Under the pieces are notes generated by a model that saw only the letters and a list, made by a program, of their open reading frames with translations, was not told the DNA's origin and made no database searches. Made by a program: the position numbers and the translations under genes. A stretch of DNA of 64,000 nt from Paenibacillus lautus NBRC 15380 (lineage in GTDB: Bacteria > Bacillota > Bacilli > Paenibacillales > Paenibacillaceae), in assembly GCF_004000945.1 (NCBI RefSeq), contig NZ_BIMF01000011.1, positions 157,145 through 221,144 of the forward strand, given 5' to 3'. Of this stretch, positions 55,592-63,246 are shown piece after piece (the first letter of the stretch is position 1; each line of letters opens with the position of its first letter).

Positions 55592-56602
55592 ATGAAATAT
55601 CCGGTAATCTTCAGAATGCTGCCCTTCATGATTCCGCTTGTCTTCGTGATTCCGGTCTTGACGATATGGCTGCAGAAGGATTCAAGTCTAATCTCAAGCC
55701 ATGACATACAGCAGGTAAAAACCATCTTTACGGGTATTTTCCTTGAGGCACTTCCGTTTGTGCTGCTTGGGGTGCTAATGTCGTCCCTCCTGCAAATGTT
55801 CGTCAAAGAACAGTGGGTGCGTCGTATCACGCCCAAAAATCCGGTCGTCGGGGTCCTGTTCGCTTCCATGCTGGGGATCATGTTTCCCATATGTGAATGC
55901 GGTATGATCCCGGTTGTCCGAAGGTTGATGCTCAAGGGGATGCCTGCCTACATCGCCGTAACCTTTATCCTCAGCGGTCCCATCCTGAACCCCATTGTGT
56001 TCGCTGCAACGATCATGGCCTTCCGCTCGCATCCCGAAGTGACGATCGGCCGGATGGGACTGGCTTTTGCAGTCGCGGTGACGGTAGGTTTGCTCGTCTA
56101 TGTTTTTTCAAGGAGCAACCCGCTCAAGCGTTCTTTTCAAGAGTTTTCCGAACGGGATTCCGCCAATGGCGGACGCAAGCTGCATGAGCATCCCAAAACA
56201 TGGAGAAGCATGTTTGTCCACGCCGGGGACGAATTGATTGAGATGGGCAAATACCTGGTTCTTGGCGCATTCCTGACGGCCTGCATCCAATCCTTCATTC
56301 CAAGGGAGGAGTTGCTGGCATTGGGGAGCGGTCCCGCCGCCTCTTACTTGTTCATGATGGGGTTTGCTTTCATCCTGTCCCTCTGCTCGACTTCGGATGC
56401 CTTTGTGGCATCGGCGTTCACGCACACCTTTACCGTAGGCCCGCTTGTTTCCTTCCTGGTGCTCGGTCCGATGCTGGATTTCAAAAGCCTGCTCATGCTG
56501 TCGGCTACTTTCAAAACCAAATTTGTGATCGGTTTAAGCCTGCTGGTGATGACACTAGTATTTATCGGCTCTGTAGCCGTTGACGCTCTATTGGGTGGTT
56601 AG
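55592..56602 (+). CDS. YcgR-like permease (UPF0718/DUF318)
   Basis: A 336-residue polytopic membrane protein with eight or more helices, in the ArsP-like permease family. The two characteristic conserved segments are present: the repeat around GIMFPICECGMIPVVRRLMLKGMPAY, and FILSLCSTSDAFVASAFTHTF with the C-S-T-S-D motif. B. subtilis YcgR is homologous and partners YcgQ; the substrate is not known. A Zur-box-like site upstream and a CobW GTPase downstream suggest a role in zinc stress or metal transport. AGGAGG lies just before the ATG. It is followed by the ycgQ-like gene after about 95 bases. Confidence 0.88.
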   Translation: MKYPVIFRMLPFMIPLVFVIPVLTIWLQKDSSLISSHDIQQVKTIFTGIFLEALPFVLLGVLMSSLLQMFVKEQWVRRITPKNPVVGVLFASMLGIMFPICECGMIPVVRRLMLKGMPAYIAVTFILSGPILNPIVFAATIMAFRSHPEVTIGRMGLAFAVAVTVGLLVYVFSRSNPLKRSFQEFSERDSANGGRKLHEHPKTWRSMFVHAGDELIEMGKYLVLGAFLTACIQSFIPREELLALGSGPAASYLFMMGFAFILSLCSTSDAFVASAFTHTFTVGPLVSFLVLGPMLDFKSLLMLSATFKTKFVIGLSLLVMTLVFIGSVAVDALLGG

Positions 56603-56698
56603 CTGGCGAGAGAAGGAAGATTTGCGAAAAACCAAAAGGATTACCGAGGACCGTTTAGGCTCACCAGGTACCCGTTGAGATTGGAGATGATTGGGACC

Positions 56699-57670
56699 AT
56701 GAAGTCCAGTTTGAGGATACGGATTCACTATATGCTCCGGTCGCTGCTAGTTGCGGCTCTCGCCGCTTATATCATGCACTTGAACGCTTCAGATTCGCTC
56801 GAATATTACTTAGCGCCTCATATGCAGACTCTGCTGCTTCTATGCCCGGTTCCGTTGTTGTTCATTGCATTCGGCATGATGTGGCATTCCCTTTCAGGTG
56901 ATTCCGGAGAGGTGTGTGATTGCGAGCACCCCCTTCCTGCCGGCCTTGTCAAAAACGTAACGGTATACGGGCTATTCATGGTGCCGCTGCTGTTTGGCCT
57001 GCTCCTGCCGGACCAAGCCCTCGGCAGCGATATGGCTGCCAAAAAAGGCATGATCTACACCTATCCGAATCCCGATGTACGCCGTAAAACCGATGACCGC
57101 AACGCTTCCGTCTTTTCGGGCACGGATAAGCAATTACCCGAAGTTGATCAGGGATCACCAGAAGACCTCACATTAAACGAACGATTCGTTGCCAAGGACA
57201 TCTATAGCGTGGAGTTTGCAGAGCTTGCCAAGCGCTTATATACGCTGCCCGTCATCCGGGTGGAACCGGACATTTTCTCGGAAACCGTCGGGGCCATGGA
57301 TATGTATAAAGAGCAGTTTCAAGGAAAAGCCATCACAGTGCAAGGCTTCGTCTTCCGCGACGAACATATGAATGAGGATACCTTTGCCGTCAGCCGATTC
57401 CTCGTCATGTGCTGCACGGCCGACGCCGTCCCGTTCGGGGTTCTTGTGCGCGGCACGAATGCTTCGTCGTTCACGAATGACACGTGGGTTCAGATCGATG
57501 GCACAATCCAGATCACCACTTTGAACGGTAAAGAGACTCTGCAATTTCAAGCGGAGCAGATTCAGCCGATTGAGCAGCCTGCATCCCCTTACATTTTCAC
57601 GAATCCGGACTCCGTCGCGGAGTTTGATGAACTATATTCGAATATAAAGATACCGGGAGGTAACAAATAA
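56699..57670 (+). CDS. YcgQ-like protein (TIGR03943 / DUF1980)
   Basis: About 323 residues. Two or more N-terminal membrane helices (SLLVAALAAYIMHL, TLLLLCPVPLLFIAFGMM) and a third near 80-100 precede an extracytoplasmic domain. In that domain DMYKEQFQGKAITVQGFVFRD and RFLVMCCTADAVPFGVLV are the family's recognisable blocks, the latter with a paired Cys. These proteins always occur with YcgR permeases and probably act as their partner subunit. ATG at 56699 is chosen but an ATG at 56687 is also possible, as neither has an ideal ribosome binding site. The stop abuts the next ATG directly. Confidence 0.85.
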   Translation: MKSSLRIRIHYMLRSLLVAALAAYIMHLNASDSLEYYLAPHMQTLLLLCPVPLLFIAFGMMWHSLSGDSGEVCDCEHPLPAGLVKNVTVYGLFMVPLLFGLLLPDQALGSDMAAKKGMIYTYPNPDVRRKTDDRNASVFSGTDKQLPEVDQGSPEDLTLNERFVAKDIYSVEFAELAKRLYTLPVIRVEPDIFSETVGAMDMYKEQFQGKAITVQGFVFRDEHMNEDTFAVSRFLVMCCTADAVPFGVLVRGTNASSFTNDTWVQIDGTIQITTLNGKETLQFQAEQIQPIEQPASPYIFTNPDSVAEFDELYSNIKIPGGNK

Positions 57671-58774
57671 ATGAACAAGATACCTGTTGTACTGATTAGC
57701 GGGTTTTTGGGAAGCGGCAAAACCACGCTGCTGCTCAGACTGCTGGCGTATGCCGCCAAGCAGCAGTGGAGAACCGCCGTATTAATGAATGAGATGGGCG
57801 AACAAGATGTGGATGGCGATACGGTCTCCGGCGAAATGCCCGATCTTCCGATTGAGAAGCTGCTCGACGGATGTATCTGCTGCACCAGGCGAGACGAGCT
57901 GGGTCAAGCATTACAGACCCTGTTCAATCAGAAGCCTGATCTCATATTTATCGAGACGACCGGGGTGGCGAATCCTGAACAGATCCTGGAGGATCTGCAG
58001 GATCCATCCCTGTCTGATCAAATCTCAATCCAGCGCAAAATCGCCTTGGCCGACTGCAGCAAATTTCTTGAATACAACAGCTTCTTCGCATCCAGCCGTG
58101 AACTGGTCCGCACTCTGAGGGGGCAGATTAGCTTCGCGGATATGATCATTCTGAACAAGGCAGGGGACTGCGACGAAAAACAGATCAACAAAGTCATCAC
58201 CTCCATCCGAAAAATAAACACGACAGCAAGTCTGGCCGTAACCGACTACAGCCGGTTGGATGAGAATGAAGTGTTTACGTCGCTTCAGCTTCAGCCCCGG
58301 GAGGATGGGAGCCATTCGTCTCCATCTTCGAACCGGAGGCAAGGGAATCTTGCGGATCGTACGCAAGACAAACCGTTGACTGACGATCGCGGCAAGCATG
58401 GGCACGACGCCCCTGAGGGAACAGTCATTGACCTTGACCACCATAGCCATCAGCACGGAGAGGCGTCCGGGCACAGCAGCCCTTCCTTTACAGGCCTGGA
58501 CACCTTGACATTATCTGCTCCATCCCCCTTTCCGCTTCAGATGAGCGTAATTGAAACTTTTCTCGCCGCTCTCGGCTCCAGCCTGATTCGGGCAAAAGGT
58601 TACATTCATCTTTCGACGAGTCCCTCTCTAGTTCAGTGGGCGGGTTCACAGCTTGAATGCCAACCCAGCACGCTGCAGCTGCAACTTGGCTATCTAACGC
58701 TGATCGGCCATCGTTTGAATAAAACGCGCATCGTCCAGGAGTGGGAAGACTTGCTAAGCGGCGTGGTGCAATGA
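57671..58774 (+). CDS. CobW/COG0523-family metal-chaperone GTPase
   Basis: A 367-residue P-loop GTPase. Walker A is GFLGSGKTT (residues 11-19) and the metal-binding CxCC motif is CICC near 72. ETTGV forms switch II, and NKAGDCDEKQ replaces the usual NKxD. A His-rich insert (HGHDAPEG, DHHSHQHGEASGHS) around residues 235-275 points to zinc binding. The C-terminal CobW_C domain is present (LLGSSLIRAKGYIHLSTSP-like). COG0523 proteins deliver zinc or other metals to client proteins. The start follows the ycgQ stop immediately (TAAATG) with GGGAGG upstream, so it is in the same operon. Which client it serves is unknown. Confidence 0.9.
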   Translation: MNKIPVVLISGFLGSGKTTLLLRLLAYAAKQQWRTAVLMNEMGEQDVDGDTVSGEMPDLPIEKLLDGCICCTRRDELGQALQTLFNQKPDLIFIETTGVANPEQILEDLQDPSLSDQISIQRKIALADCSKFLEYNSFFASSRELVRTLRGQISFADMIILNKAGDCDEKQINKVITSIRKINTTASLAVTDYSRLDENEVFTSLQLQPREDGSHSSPSSNRRQGNLADRTQDKPLTDDRGKHGHDAPEGTVIDLDHHSHQHGEASGHSSPSFTGLDTLTLSAPSPFPLQMSVIETFLAALGSSLIRAKGYIHLSTSPSLVQWAGSQLECQPSTLQLQLGYLTLIGHRLNKTRIVQEWEDLLSGVVQ

Positions 58775-58805
58775 AAGCTGGATGGTTGGTTGGATAGATA
58801 ATAGA

Positions 58806-58842
58806 TGTAAAAAAAGGAGGTCCTCAGAGGATCTCCTTTTTC
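58806..58842. terminator. Bidirectional terminator between the CobW gene and the YolD-like gene
   Basis: AAAAGGAG(G/A)TCCTC pairs with GAGGA(T/C)CTCCTTTT. T-runs flank it on both strands. The genes converge here. Confidence 0.85.
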
Positions 58843-58855
58843 GATATGCTTCTGA

Positions 58856-59107
58856 TTAGTCCCGAGGATAATTCACTTCCATAATGTCCATAAAAGGAAC
58901 CTTTGTAATGACGCCATTCTGTTTCATATGCACCTTCCCTGTGCGGGAATCCATTTGATCGATTTGTCCGCGGACCGCTTCTTCCCATCCCCAGACCGTC
59001 AGTACGATAACCGATTCCTCCTGGTATGCTTCCGTAAGCTGATTTCCGAGCTCTTCCAGTACAAACTCATCTCTAGTGGGTCTCTTTGGAACTTTTGCTT
59101 TTGCCAT
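58856..59107 (-). CDS. YolD-like protein
   Basis: An 83-residue protein resembling the YolD/YqiH family: PKRPTRDEFVLEELGNQLTEAY followed by beta strands VIVLTVWGWEEAVRGQIDQMDSRTGKVHM and the terminal FMDIMEVNYP. YolD-like proteins occur near UV-damage (UvrX-type) polymerases in phage and plasmids; no polymerase gene is adjacent here, and the function is unknown. ATG at 59107 is supported by AGGAGGACAAGGTT; an upstream ATG lacks a ribosome binding site. Confidence 0.8.
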   Translation of the reverse strand: MAKAKVPKRPTRDEFVLEELGNQLTEAYQEESVIVLTVWGWEEAVRGQIDQMDSRTGKVHMKQNGVITKVPFMDIMEVNYPRD

Positions 59108-59308
59108 AACCTTGTCCTCCTGCTTTATGTTGTTCATGCGTCAGCATTACATTCTCAATGAAAACTGAACTTTTAATATAACTGAATTAGGAATCTACTT
59201 CCTATTATACATGAAATACGATTCAGAATACTTGGGCGCTCCTATGAATCAAATTAATTACAGCAGCTCTAATTGAACTTTACATCACGCAAGTTTGGAG
59301 GTAATTAC

Positions 59309-59526
59309 ATGAGCGAGAAAGAAAAAGCTGCACAGGGGCAGCTTTATAATGCGAATTATGATCCGGATATACTCGAAGAACGTAATTATTGCAAAACGCT
59401 GTGCTTTGAATATAACCAACTGCCGCCTACCCCATTCTCAGAGAGGCAAGAGTTATGAAAAAAATATTGGGCAGAACATCGGAAATGTTTAATATGGAAC
59501 AGCCTTTTTGGTGCGCAGCGGAATGA
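59309..59526 (+). pseudogene. Maltose O-acetyltransferase remnant (frameshifted and truncated)
   Basis: The first reading frame starts at ATG 59309 behind GGAGG and gives MSEKEKAAQGQLYNANYDPD...CKTLCFEYNQLPPTPFSERQEL, then stops at 59458. It matches the N-terminal Mac domain of maltose/galactoside O-acetyltransferases. The family sequence continues one frame over: from 59455, KKILGRTSEMFNMEQPFW follows exactly as expected. It then ends at 59526, before the hexapeptide beta-helix that carries the active site. So there is a -1 frameshift plus loss of most of the gene. No further family sequence was seen downstream. Confidence 0.8.
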
Positions 59527-59583
59527 AGGATTAGAATATGCGTATAAACAGGGAATAACTTTTTGAACTTTCCATGACAAAAA

Positions 59584-59640
59584 TCCCCTTTAAGTAAACT
59601 GTAGCGCTCTTCTTCAGCACTGTGTACGAAAAGGGGATCA
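59584..59640. repeat. Long hairpin in the decayed region
   Basis: ATCCCCTTT and AAAGGGGAT form a 9-bp stem around about 39 bases that contain a further small pairing (AGCGCT/AGTGCT). On the minus strand it is followed by TTTTTG and could terminate transcription from the ZagA-like gene, whose stop lies 140 bases away. Confidence 0.5.
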
Positions 59641-59741
59641 TATTCTAGAAAACCTGATCATGTGGGAGATGTTAATCTGACATCATCAATACGCTCTGTA
59701 TATCAAGAACGGCAAAGCCACTACAAGCGGCTCTTAAATGT

Positions 59742-59760
59742 TCGTAATTATTACGATTAA
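59742..59760. promoter_or_regulatory. Second Zur-box-like palindrome, beyond the stop of the ZagA-like gene
   Basis: Read on the minus strand it is TTAATCGTAATAATTACGA, identical over 19 bases to the Zur box in front of the ZagA-like gene (61013-61031). It lies 23 bases past that gene's stop. There is no evident gene it would control. Confidence 0.55.
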
Positions 59761-59782
59761 TTTCATTCAAAAAAATATAGCC

Positions 59783-60991
59783 TTAAAGCGATAGCTCTTC
59801 GATGGCCATCCATGGCAGCGGATTGTGAAAAGTCGACCAATCCAGCTGCATTTCCTGATCGTTCAACAAACATTCGTCCAGCTTCTGTTCGATTTGTGTC
59901 TGTTCCATCCCAATCCCGATCATCACGAGCTCCGTCATCCGATCTCCCCAGACGCCATCCCATTTTCTCTGCACATCCGGCTCACTCTGAATCAGCTCCT
60001 GCTGCTCCTGCTCGGTTAAAGCAGCCACCCAATATCCTGCAGGCCCGAATTGAATCGAAGGACCGGCCTGACTTAAACTTGCCGCAACATCCTCACGTAC
60101 AGCCAGCCAAGCGATCCCTTTTGCACGTACGACCTCTTCCGGCCAATCACTCAAAAATTCTGCCAGGCGCTCCGGATGAAACGGCCTTCTTCTCCGATAT
60201 ACAAAAGAGCTGATGCCGTATTCATCCGTTTCCGGCACATGCTCTTCCTTCTGAAGCTCCTGAATCCATCCGGGGGACTGACTGGCTTTTTCAAAATCGA
60301 ATAAACCGGTATTCAGAATTTCCGTAGGAGCGACTTGTCCTTTCACGGTGCGTATGATTTTGGCGCTTGGCTGAAGCTTACGAAGGATGCCTTCCACCTT
60401 GGCCAATTCATCTTCGCTTACCAGATCGCATTTGTTTAGTAGCAGTACATCACACATTTCAATCTGGTCAATCAGCAGATCCACGACTTCCCGCGTATCC
60501 TCTTCGCCCAGCGCTTCCTTCCGATCAAGCAGGCTTTGGCCCGAAGAGAAGTCTTTCCAGAACCGGTTCGCGTCCACAACCGTCACCATGCAATCCAGCC
60601 GGGCAAGGTCAGACAACTGGATGCCGGACACCTCATCCGGATAGACAAAGGTCTGCGCAACGGGCACGGGCTCGCTGATACCCGTCGATTCAATGAGGAT
60701 ATAATCAAAACGGTTTTCCTGTACCAGCTTCTGAACTTCCTGCACCAGGTCTTCCCGGAGCGTGCAGCAGATGCAGCCGTTGGACATTTCGACCAGCTTC
60801 TCATCCGTTCGGGACAGACTCCCTTCCCCTCGAACCAAATCAGCGTCAATATTCACTTCGCTCATGTCGTTCACAATGACCGCTACCTTCAATCCATCAC
60901 GATTATGAAGCACATGATTCAGCACCGTCGTTTTGCCTGACCCGAGGTAACCGCTGAGTACTGTAACTGGAATCCTATTGTTGTTATTCAT
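59783..60991 (-). CDS. zagA: ZagA/YciC-type zinc metallochaperone GTPase (CobW family)
   Basis: A 402-residue COG0523 GTPase. Walker A is SGYLGSGKTT (residues 13-22), the CxCC motif is CICC near 74, switch II is ESTGISEP, and the guanine-recognition motif is LLNKCDLV. The CobW_C domain follows after residue 260. It is similar to B. subtilis ZagA/YciC, which delivers zinc under starvation; the symbol is used for that resemblance. Upstream there is a perfect promoter (TTGACA, 17 bases, TAATAT) and a Zur palindrome immediately downstream of the start point. The second CobW gene of the window, 1.0 kb away on the other strand, belongs to the ycgR-ycgQ operon. Confidence 0.88.
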   Translation of the reverse strand: MNNNNRIPVTVLSGYLGSGKTTVLNHVLHNRDGLKVAVIVNDMSEVNIDADLVRGEGSLSRTDEKLVEMSNGCICCTLREDLVQEVQKLVQENRFDYILIESTGISEPVPVAQTFVYPDEVSGIQLSDLARLDCMVTVVDANRFWKDFSSGQSLLDRKEALGEEDTREVVDLLIDQIEMCDVLLLNKCDLVSEDELAKVEGILRKLQPSAKIIRTVKGQVAPTEILNTGLFDFEKASQSPGWIQELQKEEHVPETDEYGISSFVYRRRRPFHPERLAEFLSDWPEEVVRAKGIAWLAVREDVAASLSQAGPSIQFGPAGYWVAALTEQEQQELIQSEPDVQRKWDGVWGDRMTELVMIGIGMEQTQIEQKLDECLLNDQEMQLDWSTFHNPLPWMAIEELSL

Positions 60992-61012
60992 GTCTTGAAC
61001 TTCCTCCGTTTC

Positions 61013-61035
61013 TTAATCGTAATAATTACGATTTA
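61013..61035. promoter_or_regulatory. Zur box in the zagA promoter region
   Basis: TTAATCGTAATAATTACGATTTA is a near-perfect match to the B. subtilis Zur consensus TAAATCGTAATnATTACGATTTA. It begins just downstream of the predicted transcription start (about 61037, minus strand), so a bound Zur repressor would block transcription in zinc-replete cells. Confidence 0.8.
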
Positions 61036-61044
61036 TACGGTATG

Positions 61045-61073
61045 ATATTATATCTCCTCCATTAAATTGTCAA
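61045..61073 (-). promoter_or_regulatory. Sigma-A promoter of zagA
   Basis: TTGACA (61073-61068) and TAATAT (61050-61045) lie exactly 17 bases apart on the minus strand, close to consensus. Confidence 0.75.
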
Positions 61074-61109
61074 TCCTTCCGTGCAAAATAACTTTCATTC
61101 AAACAAAAT

Positions 61110-61139
61110 AAACCTCCGGCATTTGTCTGCCGGAGGTTT
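61110..61139. terminator. Terminator of the hxlR gene
   Basis: AACCTCCGGCA pairs with TGCCGGAGGTT around a short loop. It lies just after the hxlR stop; on the minus strand it is followed by TATTTTGTTT. Confidence 0.8.
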
Positions 61140-61157
61140 GTTTGATTTAAGATTTCA

Positions 61158-61574
61158 CTACTTCTGGGCGACTGCTTGTTCCGCTGCCTGTTCATCGTCT
61201 TTATTCTCAGGCAACTCGCCGTCTTTCCAGATGACCTGTTCGCCGTAATCTTTTCCCCAATCGTACATCAACTTCAAAATTGGCATTAAGCTCTCCCCAT
61301 AAGGCGTGAGCGAATATTCGACTCGAGGCGGAACCTCGGGATAAACCATGCGATGAACGAGCTGATCTTCCTCTAATTCACGCAGCTGATTGGTCAGCAT
61401 TTTTTGCGTGATGTGGGGAATCATTCGGTTCAGTTCACCAAAGCGTTTAACGCCCTCCAAGCCAAGATGCCATAGGATGATCAGTTTCCATTTGCCGCCG
61501 ATGACCGCCAGGGTTAACTCCTTATGGCAGTTTATTTCCTTCAGATTAATTCGCTGCTTGACCTCGTTTGCCAT
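61158..61574 (-). CDS. hxlR: HxlR-family transcriptional activator of the formaldehyde-detoxification genes
   Basis: A 138-residue HxlR winged-helix protein very close to B. subtilis HxlR: INCHKELTLAVIGGKWKLI, the recognition region VKRFGELNRMIPHITQKMLTNQLRELEED and the wing YPEVPPRVEYSLTPYGESLMPIL. The conserved Cys in NCHKEL matches the formaldehyde-sensing Cys described for this group. Here the gene lies downstream of hxlB on the same strand, 81 bases away, whereas B. subtilis has it upstream and divergent. The C-terminus is longer and acidic. It probably activates hxlAB. Confidence 0.92.
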   Translation of the reverse strand: MANEVKQRINLKEINCHKELTLAVIGGKWKLIILWHLGLEGVKRFGELNRMIPHITQKMLTNQLRELEEDQLVHRMVYPEVPPRVEYSLTPYGESLMPILKLMYDWGKDYGEQVIWKDGELPENKDDEQAAEQAVAQK

Positions 61575-61655
61575 AATGCATCACCCCTTCATGCCTATAG
61601 TATACAACGGGTGCGGGCATATCAACAAAAGTGGAAAACATCACGTGACAGCACC

Positions 61656-62219
61656 TTACTCCAAATTGGCGTGCAGGCCAAACATTTGGTCCGAGTGGAG
61701 CTCACTCTTCTCCATTAATCTCAAGATAACCGCATCGAGCACGATCAGCATGCTTTGCTCAAACAATGAAGCCATCGGTTGAACGGTAACGAGAGTATCC
61801 TGATTCTGCTCCTTCGTTGTGCCCGGAAGCTGAACCATGGCATCCGACAGCTGACCGATACGTGATTCGGGCTTCACGGTTACGACCGCTACGGCCGACC
61901 CGATACCCTTGGCTTTCTGAGCCATCGCCACCAAGCTCTGCGTTTCGCCGGAGCCTGAACCGATAAGTAGTAAATCCCGCGCGCCGATGGCCGGAGTTAC
62001 CGTATCGCCGACGATATGCACCTTATATCCCATCTGCATTAACCGCATGGCAAATGCTCGGATCATCAGACCGGATCTGCCGCCCCCTGCCAAGAAAATG
62101 GCATCGGATTGCTCGATCCGTTCAATCAATTCCTCGATCTGGACAGCATCAACCTGCTGTATGGATTCCGCGATTTCCTTGGCAACGACGGCTGCTTGTT
62201 GAAATATCTTTTGACTCAT
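61656..62219 (-). CDS. hxlB: 6-phospho-3-hexuloisomerase
   Basis: A 187-residue SIS-domain isomerase that converts D-arabino-3-hexulose-6-phosphate to fructose-6-phosphate, the second step of the ribulose monophosphate pathway. SIS-domain signatures are FLAGGGRSGLMIRAFAMRLMQMGYKVHIVGD and LLIGSGSGETQSLVAMAQKAK. It starts six bases after the hxlA stop. Together the two enzymes fix and detoxify formaldehyde. Confidence 0.96.
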   Translation of the reverse strand: MSQKIFQQAAVVAKEIAESIQQVDAVQIEELIERIEQSDAIFLAGGGRSGLMIRAFAMRLMQMGYKVHIVGDTVTPAIGARDLLLIGSGSGETQSLVAMAQKAKGIGSAVAVVTVKPESRIGQLSDAMVQLPGTTKEQNQDTLVTVQPMASLFEQSMLIVLDAVILRLMEKSELHSDQMFGLHANLE

Positions 62220-62225
62220 TCTGAT

Positions 62226-62858
62226 TTAAGCCTGCTTCACAAGTTGGTTCATTTGAGCCGCTGCAACCTTCTTGTCCGTTTGGCTTGTAATTCCGCCGCC
62301 AACGATGACGAGATCGGGATTCGCCTGGATCACTTCAGGGAGCGTCTCGATTTTGATTCCGCCCGCAACGGCGGTCTTCGCATGTTTAACGACACGTTTG
62401 ATCGCGGCCAATTCCTCGAATGAGTTTTTGCCTTCCGCCTGGTGGTCGTAGCCGGAATGAACGCAGATGTAATCGACGCCGAAAGCATCAATCTCCCGCG
62501 CCCTGCCTTCAATGTCCTTTACATTGATCATATCCACCATCACTTGCTTGCCTTGCTTGAGGGCTTCCGCCACCGCGCCTTTGATCGTGGAATCGTCGGA
62601 TACGCCAAGCACCGTAATGATATCCGCGCCGGCTTCGGATGCTTTCATCACTTCATAACCGCCCGCATCCATAATTTTAAGGTCGGCCAGCACGCGAAGA
62701 TGTGGGAACGCCTCTTTAATCGCTTTGACGGCATGAAGTCCTTCGTTAATGACAACCGGCGTGCCGATCTCCACGATATCGATAAACTCGGCTACCTCCG
62801 CCACGACTTCTTTTGCTTCCGGAATATTCACCAAATCCAATGCCAATTGAAGTTCCAT
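62226..62858 (-). CDS. hxlA: 3-hexulose-6-phosphate synthase
   Basis: A 210-residue TIM-barrel enzyme that condenses formaldehyde with ribulose-5-phosphate. It shows the conserved LQLALDLVNIPEAKEV start, VLADLKIMDAGGYE (metal-binding and catalytic Asp/Lys) and the phosphate-binding VAGGIKIETLPEV and VIVGGGITSQTD. The length is normal. GGAGAG precedes the ATG. It begins the hxlAB unit, downstream of the HxlR-type operators. Confidence 0.96.
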   Translation of the reverse strand: MELQLALDLVNIPEAKEVVAEVAEFIDIVEIGTPVVINEGLHAVKAIKEAFPHLRVLADLKIMDAGGYEVMKASEAGADIITVLGVSDDSTIKGAVAEALKQGKQVMVDMINVKDIEGRAREIDAFGVDYICVHSGYDHQAEGKNSFEELAAIKRVVKHAKTAVAGGIKIETLPEVIQANPDLVIVGGGITSQTDKKVAAAQMNQLVKQA

Positions 62859-62905
62859 ATTGTCAATCTCTCCTTATGAGTGTATTGGTTAATAACAACA
62901 CGATC

Positions 62906-62980
62906 ATTGTAGAGTAGATAGTTTACTTTACGGAAGTACGTACTTATAAGTGAGATACTTACGTGGAAGTAAGTAATATG
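62906..62980 (-). promoter_or_regulatory. hxlA promoter with tandem HxlR-type sites
   Basis: On the minus strand TACAAT (62911-62906) is a reasonable -10 about 50 bases before hxlA, with no good -35 at 17 bases. Upstream of it lie two related GGAAGTA-containing repeats (TTACGGAAGTACGTACTTAT near 62928-62947 and TTACGTGGAAGTAAGTAAT near 62960-62978). This resembles the pair of 25-bp sites that HxlR binds in B. subtilis and an activator-dependent promoter. Confidence 0.65.
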
Positions 62981-63032
62981 GAGGGACAAGGGTTTTCAGG
63001 TTTTCGTTTATTTACGAATTTCAGTTTAGATG

Positions 63033-63213
63033 CTGGTAAAAAACAATTAAGCCTGTTTGTTCACTTTAGCCCAGCCTTCGGCTGTGGTTTAATATGGTTG
63101 TCAGGCCGGACAAAATGATCGGAAAGGAGGCTGAACGAATTGATTCAGAATATGGAGGTGGCATCCGCATAAGCGGGTGTCACGTTTAAGGGAGCCCCTA
63201 ATAGGGCTCCCTT
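63033..63213 (+). promoter_or_regulatory. Repeated leader element, copy 1 (short ORF, hairpin, terminator)
   Basis: A block of about 180 bases just upstream of the kinase gene, repeated at 63825-64000. In order: a conserved start (CTGGTAAAAAACAATTAAGCC), a TTTAATAT -10-like box near 63088, a strong ribosome binding site (GGAAAGGAGG, 63121-63130), a ten-codon ORF, a perfect 11-bp hairpin (63158-63168 with 63173-63183) whose left arm is the end of that ORF, and a 10-bp GC-rich hairpin (63188-63197 with 63204-63213) that fits an intrinsic terminator though its T-tract is poor. The arrangement resembles a ribosome-controlled attenuator. Confidence 0.7.
63140..63172 (+). CDS. Leader peptide of copy 1 (10 residues)
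   Basis: A TTG start nine bases after AAAGGAGG encodes MIQNMEVASA and then stops with TAA. The last four codons and most of the stop form the 5' arm and loop of the downstream hairpin. The same peptide is encoded by copy 2 with two silent changes (TCC to TCT, GCA to GCG), which favours real translation. It is too short for function other than as a regulatory leader. Confidence 0.6.
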   Translation: MIQNMEVASA

Positions 63214-63246
63214 CATTTGTAACCCAATCAAACTGGAGGAAACACG

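Noticed and set aside
59671..59782. Short ORF after zagA as a real gene
   Set aside because: The TTG start has no ribosome binding site, and the run is short enough to be chance; kept only as a low-interest observation.
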